A stretch of DNA of 26,794 nucleotides, from the NCBI GenBank assembly GCA_042408785.1, contig JBHOQU010000072.1, positions 1 through 26,794 on the forward strand. The letters run 5' to 3'. The stretch is from JAUQQI01 sp042408785 (GTDB taxonomy: Bacteria; Chloroflexota; Dehalococcoidia; JAUQQI01). Positions 8,340 to 16,039 of the stretch are shown piece after piece. A program made the translations under genes and the position numbers. Position 1 is the stretch's first letter, and the number at the start of each line of letters is the position of its first letter. The notes beneath the pieces were generated by a model. The model did no database searches and was not told the DNA's origin. It was given only the letters and a program-made list of their open reading frames with translations.

Positions 8340-9575
8340 ATGGAAACGCCGGAAAAACCCCTCCGGGCAGTCATCGTCGGCGGCTCCCTGGGCGGCCTCA
8401 GCGCCGGGGTCTGGCTGCGGGAGGTGGGCTGCGACGTCGAAATCTTCGAGCGGTCGCCGTCCCTGCTGGAGGACCGGGGGGCCGGGATCATGCTCAACCC
8501 GGCCACCATCCGGTACTTTTTATACAAGAGGGTCCTTGACGTCAGAAAAGTCAGCGCCCCGATCCGTCGCCTCCAGTACCTGGACCGGGCGGGCCGGGTG
8601 GTTTCGGCAACCCCGGCCCACTGGTGGTCGTCGGGGTACAACGTCCTTTACCGGGGACTTCTTGCCTGCTTCGGCCGGGAGCACTACCACCTGGGCCAGG
8701 AGTGCGTCGGGTTCGAGCAGGACGAGGCCGGCGTTACGGTCCGGTTCGCCACCGGCCGGGTGGAGCGGGCCGAGTTGGTCGTCTTCGCCGACGGCGTCAA
8801 CTCCGTGGGCCGGCGCCTCCTCCTACCCGAATGCCGGCCCCAATACGCCGGGTACGTCGCCTGGCGGGGCACCGTAAGCGAGGAGCAGCTCAGACCTGAG
8901 ACCTTCCGTCTGTTTCACGAAAGCATAACCTACTACGTGCTTCCCGAGGGGGGCCATACCCTGGCCTACCCGATACCGAATCGGGATGGGACGGTGGAGC
9001 CCGGCCGGCGGCTCACCAACTGGCTCTGGTACCAGAATTTCTCGCCGGATGGTCTGGCCGAACTGCTCGTCGGCCGGCACGGGGAGCGGTTTACCACCTC
9101 GGTTCCGGCCGGCTTCGTAGCCGAGCGGCATATTCGGAGGCTCCACGCCGAGGCCCGGGACCGGCTCCCGGCCCCTTTCGCCGAGATTATTGGCCTGACC
9201 CTTGAGCCCTTTATCGAGGTGATCTTTGACGTGGAGGTGCCCCGGATGGCCTTCGGCCGGGCCTGCCTGCTAGGGGACGCCCCCTTCCGGGCCCGACCCC
9301 ACGCGGCCGCCGGCACCGCGAAAGCGGCCGAGGATGCCTACCGGCTGGCCGTGGCCCTGAAGGTCCACGGGGGCGATGTGGTTCGGGCCCTTCGGGACTG
9401 GGAGGCAACCCAGCTAACCCTGGGGCGGGCCGTGGTGGAGCGGGCCCGCCAGGCCGGAGAGCGCCTTCAGCATGGCCGCTGGCAGGTGGGGGAGCCGGTA
9501 CCCTTCGGGCTTTATAAGGTCAGCGACAGCGCCATGCCCGAGGAGACCCTGGCCGCCGTTTCGGGCATCCCCTAG
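8340..9575 (+). CDS. FAD-dependent aromatic hydroxylase (2,6-dihydroxypyridine hydroxylase-like)
   Basis: This 411-residue class A flavoprotein monooxygenase would hydroxylate an activated aromatic ring using NAD(P)H and O2. The N-terminal FAD site is AVIVGGSLGGLSAG (glycines at residues 14-19). The DG motif is VFADGVNSVGRR. The C-terminal FAD motif is GDAPFRARPHAAAGTAKAA near residue 311. The 'RPH-AAGTAKAA' form of this motif is what I recall from 2,6-dihydroxypyridine 3-hydroxylase and relatives, so a hydroxypyridine-like substrate is plausible. The ATG at 8340 follows AAGGGGCGG; an upstream ATG at 8310 would overlap the previous gene and add unrelated residues. The stop shares CTAG with the convergent gene. 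An O2 requirement would imply aerobic or microaerobic use. Confidence 0.85.
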   Translation: METPEKPLRAVIVGGSLGGLSAGVWLREVGCDVEIFERSPSLLEDRGAGIMLNPATIRYFLYKRVLDVRKVSAPIRRLQYLDRAGRVVSATPAHWWSSGYNVLYRGLLACFGREHYHLGQECVGFEQDEAGVTVRFATGRVERAELVVFADGVNSVGRRLLLPECRPQYAGYVAWRGTVSEEQLRPETFRLFHESITYYVLPEGGHTLAYPIPNRDGTVEPGRRLTNWLWYQNFSPDGLAELLVGRHGERFTTSVPAGFVAERHIRRLHAEARDRLPAPFAEIIGLTLEPFIEVIFDVEVPRMAFGRACLLGDAPFRARPHAAAGTAKAAEDAYRLAVALKVHGGDVVRALRDWEATQLTLGRAVVERARQAGERLQHGRWQVGEPVPFGLYKVSDSAMPEETLAAVSGIP

Positions 9576-11242
9576 TGGGATTGGCCCTTAAGGACCCGGC
9601 GCAAAAACTTCCCCGTCGGGGTTTTCGGGACCTCGTCGACGATCTCCACAAACCGCGGGTACTTGTATGCGGCCAGGCGGGCCCGGCAGAACTCGATGAG
9701 TTCCTCGGGCGTCACCTTCCCCTCGTAGCCCGGCTTGAGGGAGACGAAGGCCTTTACGGTCTCGCCCCGGTAGGGGTCGGGGACCCCGACCACGGCGGCC
9801 TCCCGCACGGCCTCGTGCCGGTAAAGGACGTCCTCGACCTCCCGGGGCCAGACCTTGTAGCCCGAGGCGATAATCATGTCCTTAACCCGGTCGATGATGT
9901 AAAACCAGCCGGCTCCGTCCATGAGGCCCACGTCGCCGGTGTAAAGCCAGGCCTCCCGGATGGCCCGGGCGGTCTCTTCGGGCTTCTGCCAGTAGCCCGA
10001 CACCACCATCGGCCCCTGAATGGCCACCTCCCCCACCTCCCCGGGGGGCACGTCTTTCCCGTCTTCCAGGCTCACGACCCGGCAGTGGGTGTTGGGGACC
10101 GGAACGCCCACCGAAAGGGCCCCGTACTCGGGCAAAACGGGGGCCTCACGCCCCAGGGGAACCGCGTGGGACGGGGAGGTGGTCTCGGTAAGGCCGTAAA
10201 TGTGGTGAATGTAAACCCCGGTTAGCCGGCGGAACTGCTCCACCACGGCCGGCGGCACCGGGGCACCCCCGCTGTAGGCCTTCGTCAGGGACGAAAGGTC
10301 CCGGCGCTGCAGATCCGGGTGGTTCATCAGGGCGATGTAGGCGGTGACCGCCGCCACCAGGAAGGTTCCCCGCCATTTCTCAATGAGGCGAAGGGTCTCG
10401 CCGGGATCGAAGCGGTAGGCCAGGATCACTGGCATTCCCGTCAGGGCGGCCACGGCCAGGTGGCCCACCATCCCGGTGATGTGGAAGACCGGGGCCGCCC
10501 CCACCACCACATCCTCCGGCCCCAGCCGCATCCAGACGCGGTAGACCTCGGCGTTAAAAGCCACGTTCAGGTGGGTATTCATCGCCCCCTTGGGCACGCC
10601 GGTGGTCCCCGAAGTGTACGTAAGATATGCCACGTCCTCGGGCCCGACGGAGACCGCCGGGTCAGGGGAGTTGGCGTACCGGTCGCACAGCTCCAGCAGG
10701 TCCAAAGTATCCCGGGGCCTGAGCCGGGTGGACCCGGCGAGAACCGCCGGCCTCGGCCCGCTTCCCAGAAAGTCGAGCTCCGAGGTGGTTACCACCGCCT
10801 TAAGGCCCAGCTCCCTGACCACCGGGGCGGCCACCTGCTCAAAAAGAGACTCCAGGGCTACCAGCACGGTCGCCCCCGAGTCCTTGAGGTGATACCTGAG
10901 CTCATCGGCCTTGAACATCGGGTTAAGGGGGACAACGATGGCCCCAAGCTTCCAGGCCGCCAGCTGGGCAACCCAGAATTGGGGCACATTTTGCAGGTAG
11001 AGGGCGACCCGGCTCCCCTTTTCCACCCCAAGGCGGCTGAGGCCTGCGGCCAGGGCGTTGCTCAACCGGTCAAGGTCCCGGTAGGTCAGGACCGTGTCAA
11101 AGTAATAGACGGCGGGACGGTCGGCATGTTCCCTGGCCGTTGCTCGGAACTGGTCGATAGCGCTTGCCTGGGGGAGGGGAAGGTCGGGAGGCACCCAGGC
11201 GGGGTATAGCTTGAGCCAGGGCCGGGTCTCGTAGGCCGTCAC
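9572..11242 (-). CDS. Acyl-CoA synthetase (AMP-dependent ligase, 4-coumarate/fatty-acid type)
   Basis: This 556-residue ANL-superfamily ligase activates a carboxylic acid as acyl-AMP and transfers it to CoA. The P-loop YTSGTTGVPKG is near residues 209-219, YGLTE at 349-353, YTGDVG at 434-439, and the catalytic lysine at 545 in PKTPTGK. All motifs needed for both half-reactions are present. The start is GTG at 11242 with a GGGGGTGA ribosome binding site 9 bases away. It is the last gene of the minus-strand transporter operon, 13 bases after the cyclase gene. Context suggests the imported compound, or a product of it, is made into a CoA thioester. The acid specificity cannot be read from sequence. 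Confidence 0.93.
   Translation of the reverse strand: MTAYETRPWLKLYPAWVPPDLPLPQASAIDQFRATAREHADRPAVYYFDTVLTYRDLDRLSNALAAGLSRLGVEKGSRVALYLQNVPQFWVAQLAAWKLGAIVVPLNPMFKADELRYHLKDSGATVLVALESLFEQVAAPVVRELGLKAVVTTSELDFLGSGPRPAVLAGSTRLRPRDTLDLLELCDRYANSPDPAVSVGPEDVAYLTYTSGTTGVPKGAMNTHLNVAFNAEVYRVWMRLGPEDVVVGAAPVFHITGMVGHLAVAALTGMPVILAYRFDPGETLRLIEKWRGTFLVAAVTAYIALMNHPDLQRRDLSSLTKAYSGGAPVPPAVVEQFRRLTGVYIHHIYGLTETTSPSHAVPLGREAPVLPEYGALSVGVPVPNTHCRVVSLEDGKDVPPGEVGEVAIQGPMVVSGYWQKPEETARAIREAWLYTGDVGLMDGAGWFYIIDRVKDMIIASGYKVWPREVEDVLYRHEAVREAAVVGVPDPYRGETVKAFVSLKPGYEGKVTPEELIEFCRARLAAYKYPRFVEIVDEVPKTPTGKFLRRVLKGQSH
9611..9625 (+). terminator. Possible weak hairpin plus T-run downstream of the plus-strand operon
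   Basis: CCCC-GTC-GGGG followed by TTTT lies 36 bases after the stop of the FAD hydroxylase gene, inside the 3' end of the convergent CoA ligase gene. The stem is only four pairs with a three-base loop and the T-run is short, so the call is weak. It is the only hairpin with a T-run I could find near this convergence. Confidence 0.22.
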
Positions 11243-11255
11243 GGGCCATCACCCC

Positions 11256-11951
11256 CTATTCGTTTAGGATGGCCACCGCCCGCACCGGCGAGCCGGTTCC
11301 CCCCCGGATGCGGAGGGGAAAGCCGATGAAGAGAAAACGCTTCCCTGCCACCTGGTCCAGGTTGGCCAGGTTCTCGTAGTGGGGAACCCGCCGAGCCCGG
11401 CAGGTCATGTGGCAGGGGTACGTCCGGCTTATCGGGTTGTCGGGCGTGGGCGCATCCACCCCAAAGTTCTTGACCCCCTGGTCGATGAGCCATTCCGTAG
11501 CCTCGCCGTCCAGGCCTGGAAACTGACTCAAGTACTCTTTTGTGCCGTGGTAACGGTTGTAGGTCCCAGTGTAGAGCAGAACGATGTCCCCCGGCTTTAT
11601 CTCGAGGTTGTGACGGGCCAGAGCCTCCTGAAGGTCTTTCTTGGTTATGTAAGTCTGGGGCGGGATGTGGGAAACGTCCAGGCAGACGGCCTCGCCGTAA
11701 AAGAGCTCCAGCGGCATCTCATCGATGCATGGGGCGTCGGGTCGGGGGTCAAAATGGCAGATCGCATCCACATGGGTTGGTCCGTGGTCGCTCATCAGGA
11801 GCCCCAGCGTTCGGTAGGACATGCCCCCCTCGAAGTTTTTGGCCGTCTCCTCGTGGGTGTGAAACTCGAAGATTACGGTCTTGAGGTGACCGGGGTAGAC
11901 GTACATGCCCTGGTAGATGGGTTGGCTCAGGTCGACGATCTTCTTTACCAT
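11256..11951 (-). CDS. Cyclase-family metal-dependent hydrolase, second paralog
   Basis: At 231 residues this is another member of the kynurenine formamidase-like cyclase family. The metal site reads HGPTHVDAICH at residues 56-66, so the three His and one Asp are kept, while the usual Gly and Pro of HxGTHxDxPxH are changed to Pro and Ile. The protein opens with KKIVDLSQPIYQGMYVYPG, a standard family start. GGAGG lies 9 bases upstream of the ATG. It sits 22 bases after the SDR gene and 13 before the CoA ligase gene. The family hydrolyses formamides, lactams and imidazolones; the substrate here is unknown. It is clearly diverged from the 268-residue paralog at 1571-2377. Confidence 0.85.
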   Translation of the reverse strand: MVKKIVDLSQPIYQGMYVYPGHLKTVIFEFHTHEETAKNFEGGMSYRTLGLLMSDHGPTHVDAICHFDPRPDAPCIDEMPLELFYGEAVCLDVSHIPPQTYITKKDLQEALARHNLEIKPGDIVLLYTGTYNRYHGTKEYLSQFPGLDGEATEWLIDQGVKNFGVDAPTPDNPISRTYPCHMTCRARRVPHYENLANLDQVAGKRFLFIGFPLRIRGGTGSPVRAVAILNE

Positions 11952-11973
11952 CGGCTCAACCTCCCCTGTGGGT

Positions 11974-12753
11974 TTAATACATTACGATTCCGGCCGAAAC
12001 GTTGAGGTCCTCACCGGTGATGGCCGAAGCCTGGTCTGAGGCGAGGAAAACGGCCGCCCGGGTCACCTCCTCGGCCAGGACGAACCGCCCCAGCGGCGAG
12101 GCCTCCGTGAGGCTCCGGCGGGCCTCTTCGGGCGAGCTTCCCCGGGCCTCGGCCAGCCGGCGGACCACCCACTCGATCCGCTCCCCTTCCACCGGGCCGG
12201 GGGAAATAAGGTTCACCCGGATGCCGTAGGGTCCCACCTCCCAGGCCAGGGTTCGGGTGAGGCCGACGAGGGCCAGCTTGCTGGCGGCGTAGGGGGTGCG
12301 GTTTACCAGCGGCCGCTTGCCCGTCATCGACCCGATGTTGATGATAACCCCCGACCGGCGGGCGACCATGGCGGGTAAAAACGCCCGGCAGCAGAGATAA
12401 ACCCCCCGCACGTTCACGGCAAAGGTTTCGTCCCAATCCTGGGGGGCAATTTCCCAGAGGGGAGCCGAAGGCCCCCCGATCCCGCTGTTGTTAACCAGGA
12501 TGTCCACCCGGCCGAAGTGTTCCAGGGTCCGGTCTCGAAGGTTGTTGACGGCCTCTTCGGAGGTCACGTCCGTGGGAACGGCCAGGGCTCGCCGCCCGTA
12601 CTTCTCGACCAGGGCCGCCGTCTCGTTCAGTTTGTCCACCGACCGGGCGGCCAGCACCAGGTCGGCCCCCTCCTGGGCGAAGGCCAGGGCGATGGCCCGG
12701 CCGATGCCCCGGCCGCCTCCGGTTACGACCGCGACCTTATCTTTCAACAGCAT
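11974..12753 (-). CDS. SDR-family oxidoreductase (glucose/3-hydroxyacyl dehydrogenase-like)
   Basis: This 259-residue classical short-chain dehydrogenase would oxidise or reduce a hydroxyl/keto group with NAD(P). The nucleotide-binding motif TGGGRGIG is at residues 11-18, NNSG at 88-91, and the catalytic Ser142, Tyr155 and Lys159 are in GSMTGK and YAASK. 'NLISPGPVEGE' and the final DLNVSAGIVMY are typical ends for the family. The ATG at 12753 lies inside the 3' end of the LivM gene (17-base overlap). Its position between transporter and catabolic genes suggests a dehydrogenation step on the imported compound. The substrate is not predictable. Confidence 0.9.
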   Translation of the reverse strand: MLLKDKVAVVTGGGRGIGRAIALAFAQEGADLVLAARSVDKLNETAALVEKYGRRALAVPTDVTSEEAVNNLRDRTLEHFGRVDILVNNSGIGGPSAPLWEIAPQDWDETFAVNVRGVYLCCRAFLPAMVARRSGVIINIGSMTGKRPLVNRTPYAASKLALVGLTRTLAWEVGPYGIRVNLISPGPVEGERIEWVVRRLAEARGSSPEEARRSLTEASPLGRFVLAEEVTRAAVFLASDQASAITGEDLNVSAGIVMY

Positions 12754-13696
12754 GCTTGCCCCCGAACTGCGGTTTCCGGGCGGGCCGGAGCCGCCCCAGG
12801 ATGCCCACCAGGCCGTCGGGGAAGAAGACCACCAGAACCAGGCAGAGGCCGTAGACGACCCGGGCGACCTCCTCCCCGATGTTCAGGGTAAGAAACTCGC
12901 CCACCACCGACAGAATCACCGCCCCGAGCACCGGCCCCTGCCAGCGGCGGCAGCCGCCGAAGAGGGCCATCAGGAAGAGGGTCACGGCGATATTCAGGTC
13001 GAAGACGATTTCGGGGCTCACGTAGGAGCGCAGGTACCCGTAGACCCCGCCCACGGCCCCTACCAGCCCGGCGCTCAGAACCAGCGCCACCAGCTTGAGC
13101 CGGGTGGTGTCGACGCCGGCGGCTTCGGCAACCTGCTCGTTCTGCCGGATGGCCATAAGTCCCAGGCCCAGTTTGCTTCGCTCCACCCAGGCGGCCGTTG
13201 TAGTGGCCCCAACGGCCAAAAGGAGCATGAACCAGTAGAAGATAACACGGTTCACCTCGATGGGCAGGTCGGGAAGGGGAAGCCACAGACCGGTGGTCCC
13301 CCCAAGGGCCGGGGTGTTCTTCACCACTAAGCTGGTAAGCAGGGCGATGAGCAGGGTGACGATGGAGAAATAGGGCCCCTGGAGCCGGACGATGGGATAG
13401 CCCAGCAGGGCGGCAAAGGCCGCGGCGGCCAGCCCTCCCAGCGGGAAGGTAAGCAGCGGACTTAAACCCAGGTGGAGGAGCAGCAGGGCAGTGGTATAGG
13501 CCCCGACCCCGAAGAAGGCCACGTGGCCGAAACTTACGTAGCCGGCATATCCCCCCAGTATCGTCCAGCTCTCGGCCAGGGCGATGTACATGAAGACCAC
13601 CGTGAGGAAGGACAGAACGTAAAGGGGCGGGGCCGCGTAGGGAAGCGCGGCCAGCAGCCCGACCACCAGCAGAATGGCCAGGACGGTCCGAGCCAT
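12737..13696 (-). CDS. livM: Branched-chain-type ABC transporter permease (LivM family)
   Basis: This 319-residue integral membrane permease has about nine or ten hydrophobic segments, beginning with ILLVVGLLAALPYA. The LivM landmark 'GGYAGYVSFGHVAFFGVGAY' region and the later EAAGVDTTRLK cytoplasmic coupling loop are present. It would pair with LivH to form the channel of a HAAT-type importer. The ATG is 2 bases after the stop of the LivH gene, so the two are co-translated. HAAT systems carry branched-chain amino acids but also urea, amides and aromatic acids; context favours the last kind. The gene symbol reflects family, not substrate. Confidence 0.9.
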   Translation of the reverse strand: MARTVLAILLVVGLLAALPYAAPPLYVLSFLTVVFMYIALAESWTILGGYAGYVSFGHVAFFGVGAYTTALLLLHLGLSPLLTFPLGGLAAAAFAALLGYPIVRLQGPYFSIVTLLIALLTSLVVKNTPALGGTTGLWLPLPDLPIEVNRVIFYWFMLLLAVGATTTAAWVERSKLGLGLMAIRQNEQVAEAAGVDTTRLKLVALVLSAGLVGAVGGVYGYLRSYVSPEIVFDLNIAVTLFLMALFGGCRRWQGPVLGAVILSVVGEFLTLNIGEEVARVVYGLCLVLVVFFPDGLVGILGRLRPARKPQFGGKHAVER

Positions 13697-13698
13697 CT

Positions 13699-14562
13699 TT
13701 ACCGGAAGAGGCCGTAAGGCCTGAGGAGCAAAATCACCACCAGCAGGCCGAATAAGACCAGGCTGTTCCAGGCCTGGGGCAGGAGAACGCCCCCTAACCC
13801 CAGGACCAGGCCCACCGCGAGGGCTGAAACAAGGGTGCCCAGGACGGCCCCGGCCCCGCCGACGACCACGATGAGCAGGACGGTGAGCAGCCAGTCGAAG
13901 TAGGAGGCGGGGCCGAAGGAGTAAATCATCGCCAGGCCCACGCCCCCAATGGCCGCGGTCCCGGTACTGAGGGCGAAAACTAACATGCTTATGGATTCGG
14001 ACGGAATCCCCACCAGCCGGGCCCCGTCCGGCTCCTGGGCCACCGCCTGGATGGCAAGCCCCAGGTAAGTCTTGTTAAGAAACCAGTAAAGGGCCAGGAC
14101 CAGGACAAGGCCCAGCATGGCCGCAACGAGGACGCTCCCCTGGGCCGTCAGGCCCAAGAGGTTAACTGCCTGGTTTGAGTAGGGGGTGTTTATGATCCGC
14201 GGGTTCGGGGTCCAGACCTTGCTCAGGATGTTCTCCAGGACGATGGCCAGGCCCAGGGTAAGAATGCTGGTACTCAGCGCCGGGTCGGCCACCCCCCGAA
14301 CGGTGGGGCGGAAGAGGGTGGGCCAGAGGGCCAGCCCGCCCAAAAAGAGAAGGGGTGCCAGGAGGCCGGTCGTCACCAGGGGGTCGATGCCGGCGGCGGT
14401 CAGAAGAAAATACGCCAGGTAGCCGCAGGTTAGCCCGAAGGCCGTGTGGGCCAGGTTGAACACCCGGGCCATGCCCATGGCCAGGCTCAGGCCCACGGCT
14501 GCCCCGGCGTAGGCGCACCCGATTAAGAGGCCCGAAAGCAGCGACGTCCAGACCATACTCAT
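13699..14562 (-). CDS. livH: Branched-chain-type ABC transporter permease (LivH family)
   Basis: This 287-residue permease has about eight hydrophobic helices. Its N-terminal segment LLSGLLIGCAYAGAAVGLSL and the following 'GMARVFNLAHTAF' match the LivH signature (normally NxAHGxxxM). The cytoplasmic loop VAQEPDGARLVGIPSESI is the ATPase contact. GGGAGG lies 9 bases upstream of the ATG. It is the third membrane/ATPase gene of the operon after the two ATPases, and is separated from the LivF stop by 18 bases. The partner is the LivM permease directly downstream. Confidence 0.9.
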   Translation of the reverse strand: MSMVWTSLLSGLLIGCAYAGAAVGLSLAMGMARVFNLAHTAFGLTCGYLAYFLLTAAGIDPLVTTGLLAPLLFLGGLALWPTLFRPTVRGVADPALSTSILTLGLAIVLENILSKVWTPNPRIINTPYSNQAVNLLGLTAQGSVLVAAMLGLVLVLALYWFLNKTYLGLAIQAVAQEPDGARLVGIPSESISMLVFALSTGTAAIGGVGLAMIYSFGPASYFDWLLTVLLIVVVGGAGAVLGTLVSALAVGLVLGLGGVLLPQAWNSLVLFGLLVVILLLRPYGLFR

Positions 14563-14580
14563 GGGCGGTGTCCTCCCGAC

Positions 14581-15288
14581 CTACAGGCCCACGTAGACCT
14601 GTCTCACCCTGGGGTCGGAGATGAGCTCGGCGGCGGGCCCGCCCGCCGTTATCCGTCCGGTCTCCATAATGTAAGCAAAGTCGGCTACCCTCAACAGGTG
14701 AAGGACCTCCTGGCTTACCACCAGCAACGTAAGGCGGCGTTCAAGGTTAAGCCGCTTAATCAGCTCCAGAATCTCGTAAGCCAGGCGGGGTGAGAGGCCC
14801 AGGGTCGGCTCATCGAGGATGAGCAGTCTGGGCCGTGCCATCAAACCGCGACCGATGGCGAGCATCTGCTGTTCGCCCCCGCTTAATGTTCCAGCCAGCT
14901 GTCCCCTCCTTTCGTAGAGCCGGGGAAAGATGTCGAAGACTTCCTTTAGCGTCCGGTCCAGTTCGGCCCGGGCCCGGGGCAGGAATGCCCCCAGCCGCAG
15001 GTTATCCAGCACCGTGAGTCTGGGGAAAAGCTTACGGCCCTCAGGGACATGCACCAGGCCGAGCTCACAAATTTGCTCGGCCGGCCAGCCGGTTATGTCC
15101 GTGCCGTCGAACCGGATGCGGCCTGCCGCCGGCTTGAGGAGGCCGGAAACCGCCTTCAGCAACGTGGTCTTGCCGGCCCCGTTGGGTCCGATAAGGCCCA
15201 CCAGTTGGCCGGACTCCACCTTAAGGGCGGCCTCCCGCACGGCCGGCAGGGGGCCGTAGTAAACCGTCAGGCCACTAATTTCCAGCAT
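14581..15288 (-). CDS. livF: Branched-chain-type ABC transporter ATPase (LivF family)
   Basis: This 235-residue ATPase has a complete nucleotide-binding domain: Walker A GPNGAGKT at residues 34-41, signature LSGGEQQM, Walker B LLILDEPTLGL. The short length and the final RVRQVYVGL are typical of LivF. In place of the H-loop histidine the text reads VVSQEVLHLL (usually 'VEQN' in LivF proteins), within normal family variation. The ATG overlaps the end of the LivG gene by 14 bases. It would form a heterodimer with LivG on the cytoplasmic face of the LivHM permease. Confidence 0.93.
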   Translation of the reverse strand: MLEISGLTVYYGPLPAVREAALKVESGQLVGLIGPNGAGKTTLLKAVSGLLKPAAGRIRFDGTDITGWPAEQICELGLVHVPEGRKLFPRLTVLDNLRLGAFLPRARAELDRTLKEVFDIFPRLYERRGQLAGTLSGGEQQMLAIGRGLMARPRLLILDEPTLGLSPRLAYEILELIKRLNLERRLTLLVVSQEVLHLLRVADFAYIMETGRITAGGPAAELISDPRVRQVYVGL

Positions 15289-16018
15289 GGGTCCCCTCGG
15301 CGCTGCCGGGTCCGAGGTAAACTTCTACGACTTTGGGATCCCGGGCCACCTCGGTGGGGGTTCCGGCGGCGACCAGCCGCCCCTGGTCCAGGACCACCAC
15401 CCGGTCGCAGGTCGCCATGATGGCGGCGGGTATGTGCTCCGTCATGACCACGGTGAGGTTGTGCCGGGCCTTGAGCTGTTTTATAAGCTCGGTGGCCTCC
15501 CGGACCTCGGCCGGGGTGAGGCCGGCAAACACCTCATCCAAAAGCAACAGCTTCGGCCGGAGGGAAAGGGCCCGGGCCAGCTCCAGCCGGCGCAGGTTCA
15601 CCATCGTGAGGTCCGTCGTCCGGGCGGACCACCAGTCGGCCAGCCCGACCTCCGCAAGAACCTCCAATGCCGCCTTCCGGGCGGCCTGAAGGCTCCGCTC
15701 TTGCTGAGTATAAAGGACCCCCAGGGCCACCGTATCCAGACAGGTAAACTCCGGAAGCGGCTGGGCAATCTGGAAGGTTCGGCCTACCCCTAGGCGGGCC
15801 ACCTGGTGGGGCTTGAGGCCGGTGATATCCCGGCCCATAAAGAGAATCTGACCCGCCTCGGGCTTGAGGAAGCCGGAGATTACCCCGAAAAGGGTGGACT
15901 TGCCCGAACCGTTGGGTCCGACCAGCCCCACGATTTCGCCGGCCTCCACCTTCAGGCTGATATCGGCGAGGGCGACCAGGCCGCCGAACCGCTTCGTTAC
16001 GGACCGGACCTCAAGCAT
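15275..16018 (-). CDS. livG: Branched-chain-type ABC transporter ATPase (LivG family), atypical signature
   Basis: This 247-residue ATPase pairs with LivF. Walker A GPNGSGKS is at residues 34-41, Walker B LLLLDEVFAGL around 157-167, and the switch region TEH is kept. The ABC signature, usually L-S/P-x-G-Q, reads LTMVNLRRLE at residues 137-146, lacking the Gly and Gln. The fold and catalytic motifs suggest a working protein, and LivG homologs of some non-amino-acid importers vary here. The segment VGRTFQIAQPLPEFTCLDTV is the Q-loop region typical of LivG. The ribosome binding site is weak. It is the second gene of the operon, 21 bases after the binding protein gene. Confidence 0.9.
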   Translation of the reverse strand: MLEVRSVTKRFGGLVALADISLKVEAGEIVGLVGPNGSGKSTLFGVISGFLKPEAGQILFMGRDITGLKPHQVARLGVGRTFQIAQPLPEFTCLDTVALGVLYTQQERSLQAARKAALEVLAEVGLADWWSARTTDLTMVNLRRLELARALSLRPKLLLLDEVFAGLTPAEVREATELIKQLKARHNLTVVMTEHIPAAIMATCDRVVVLDQGRLVAAGTPTEVARDPKVVEVYLGPGSAEGTHAGN

Positions 16019-16039
16019 GGACGGCGGGTCGGGAAGTTT

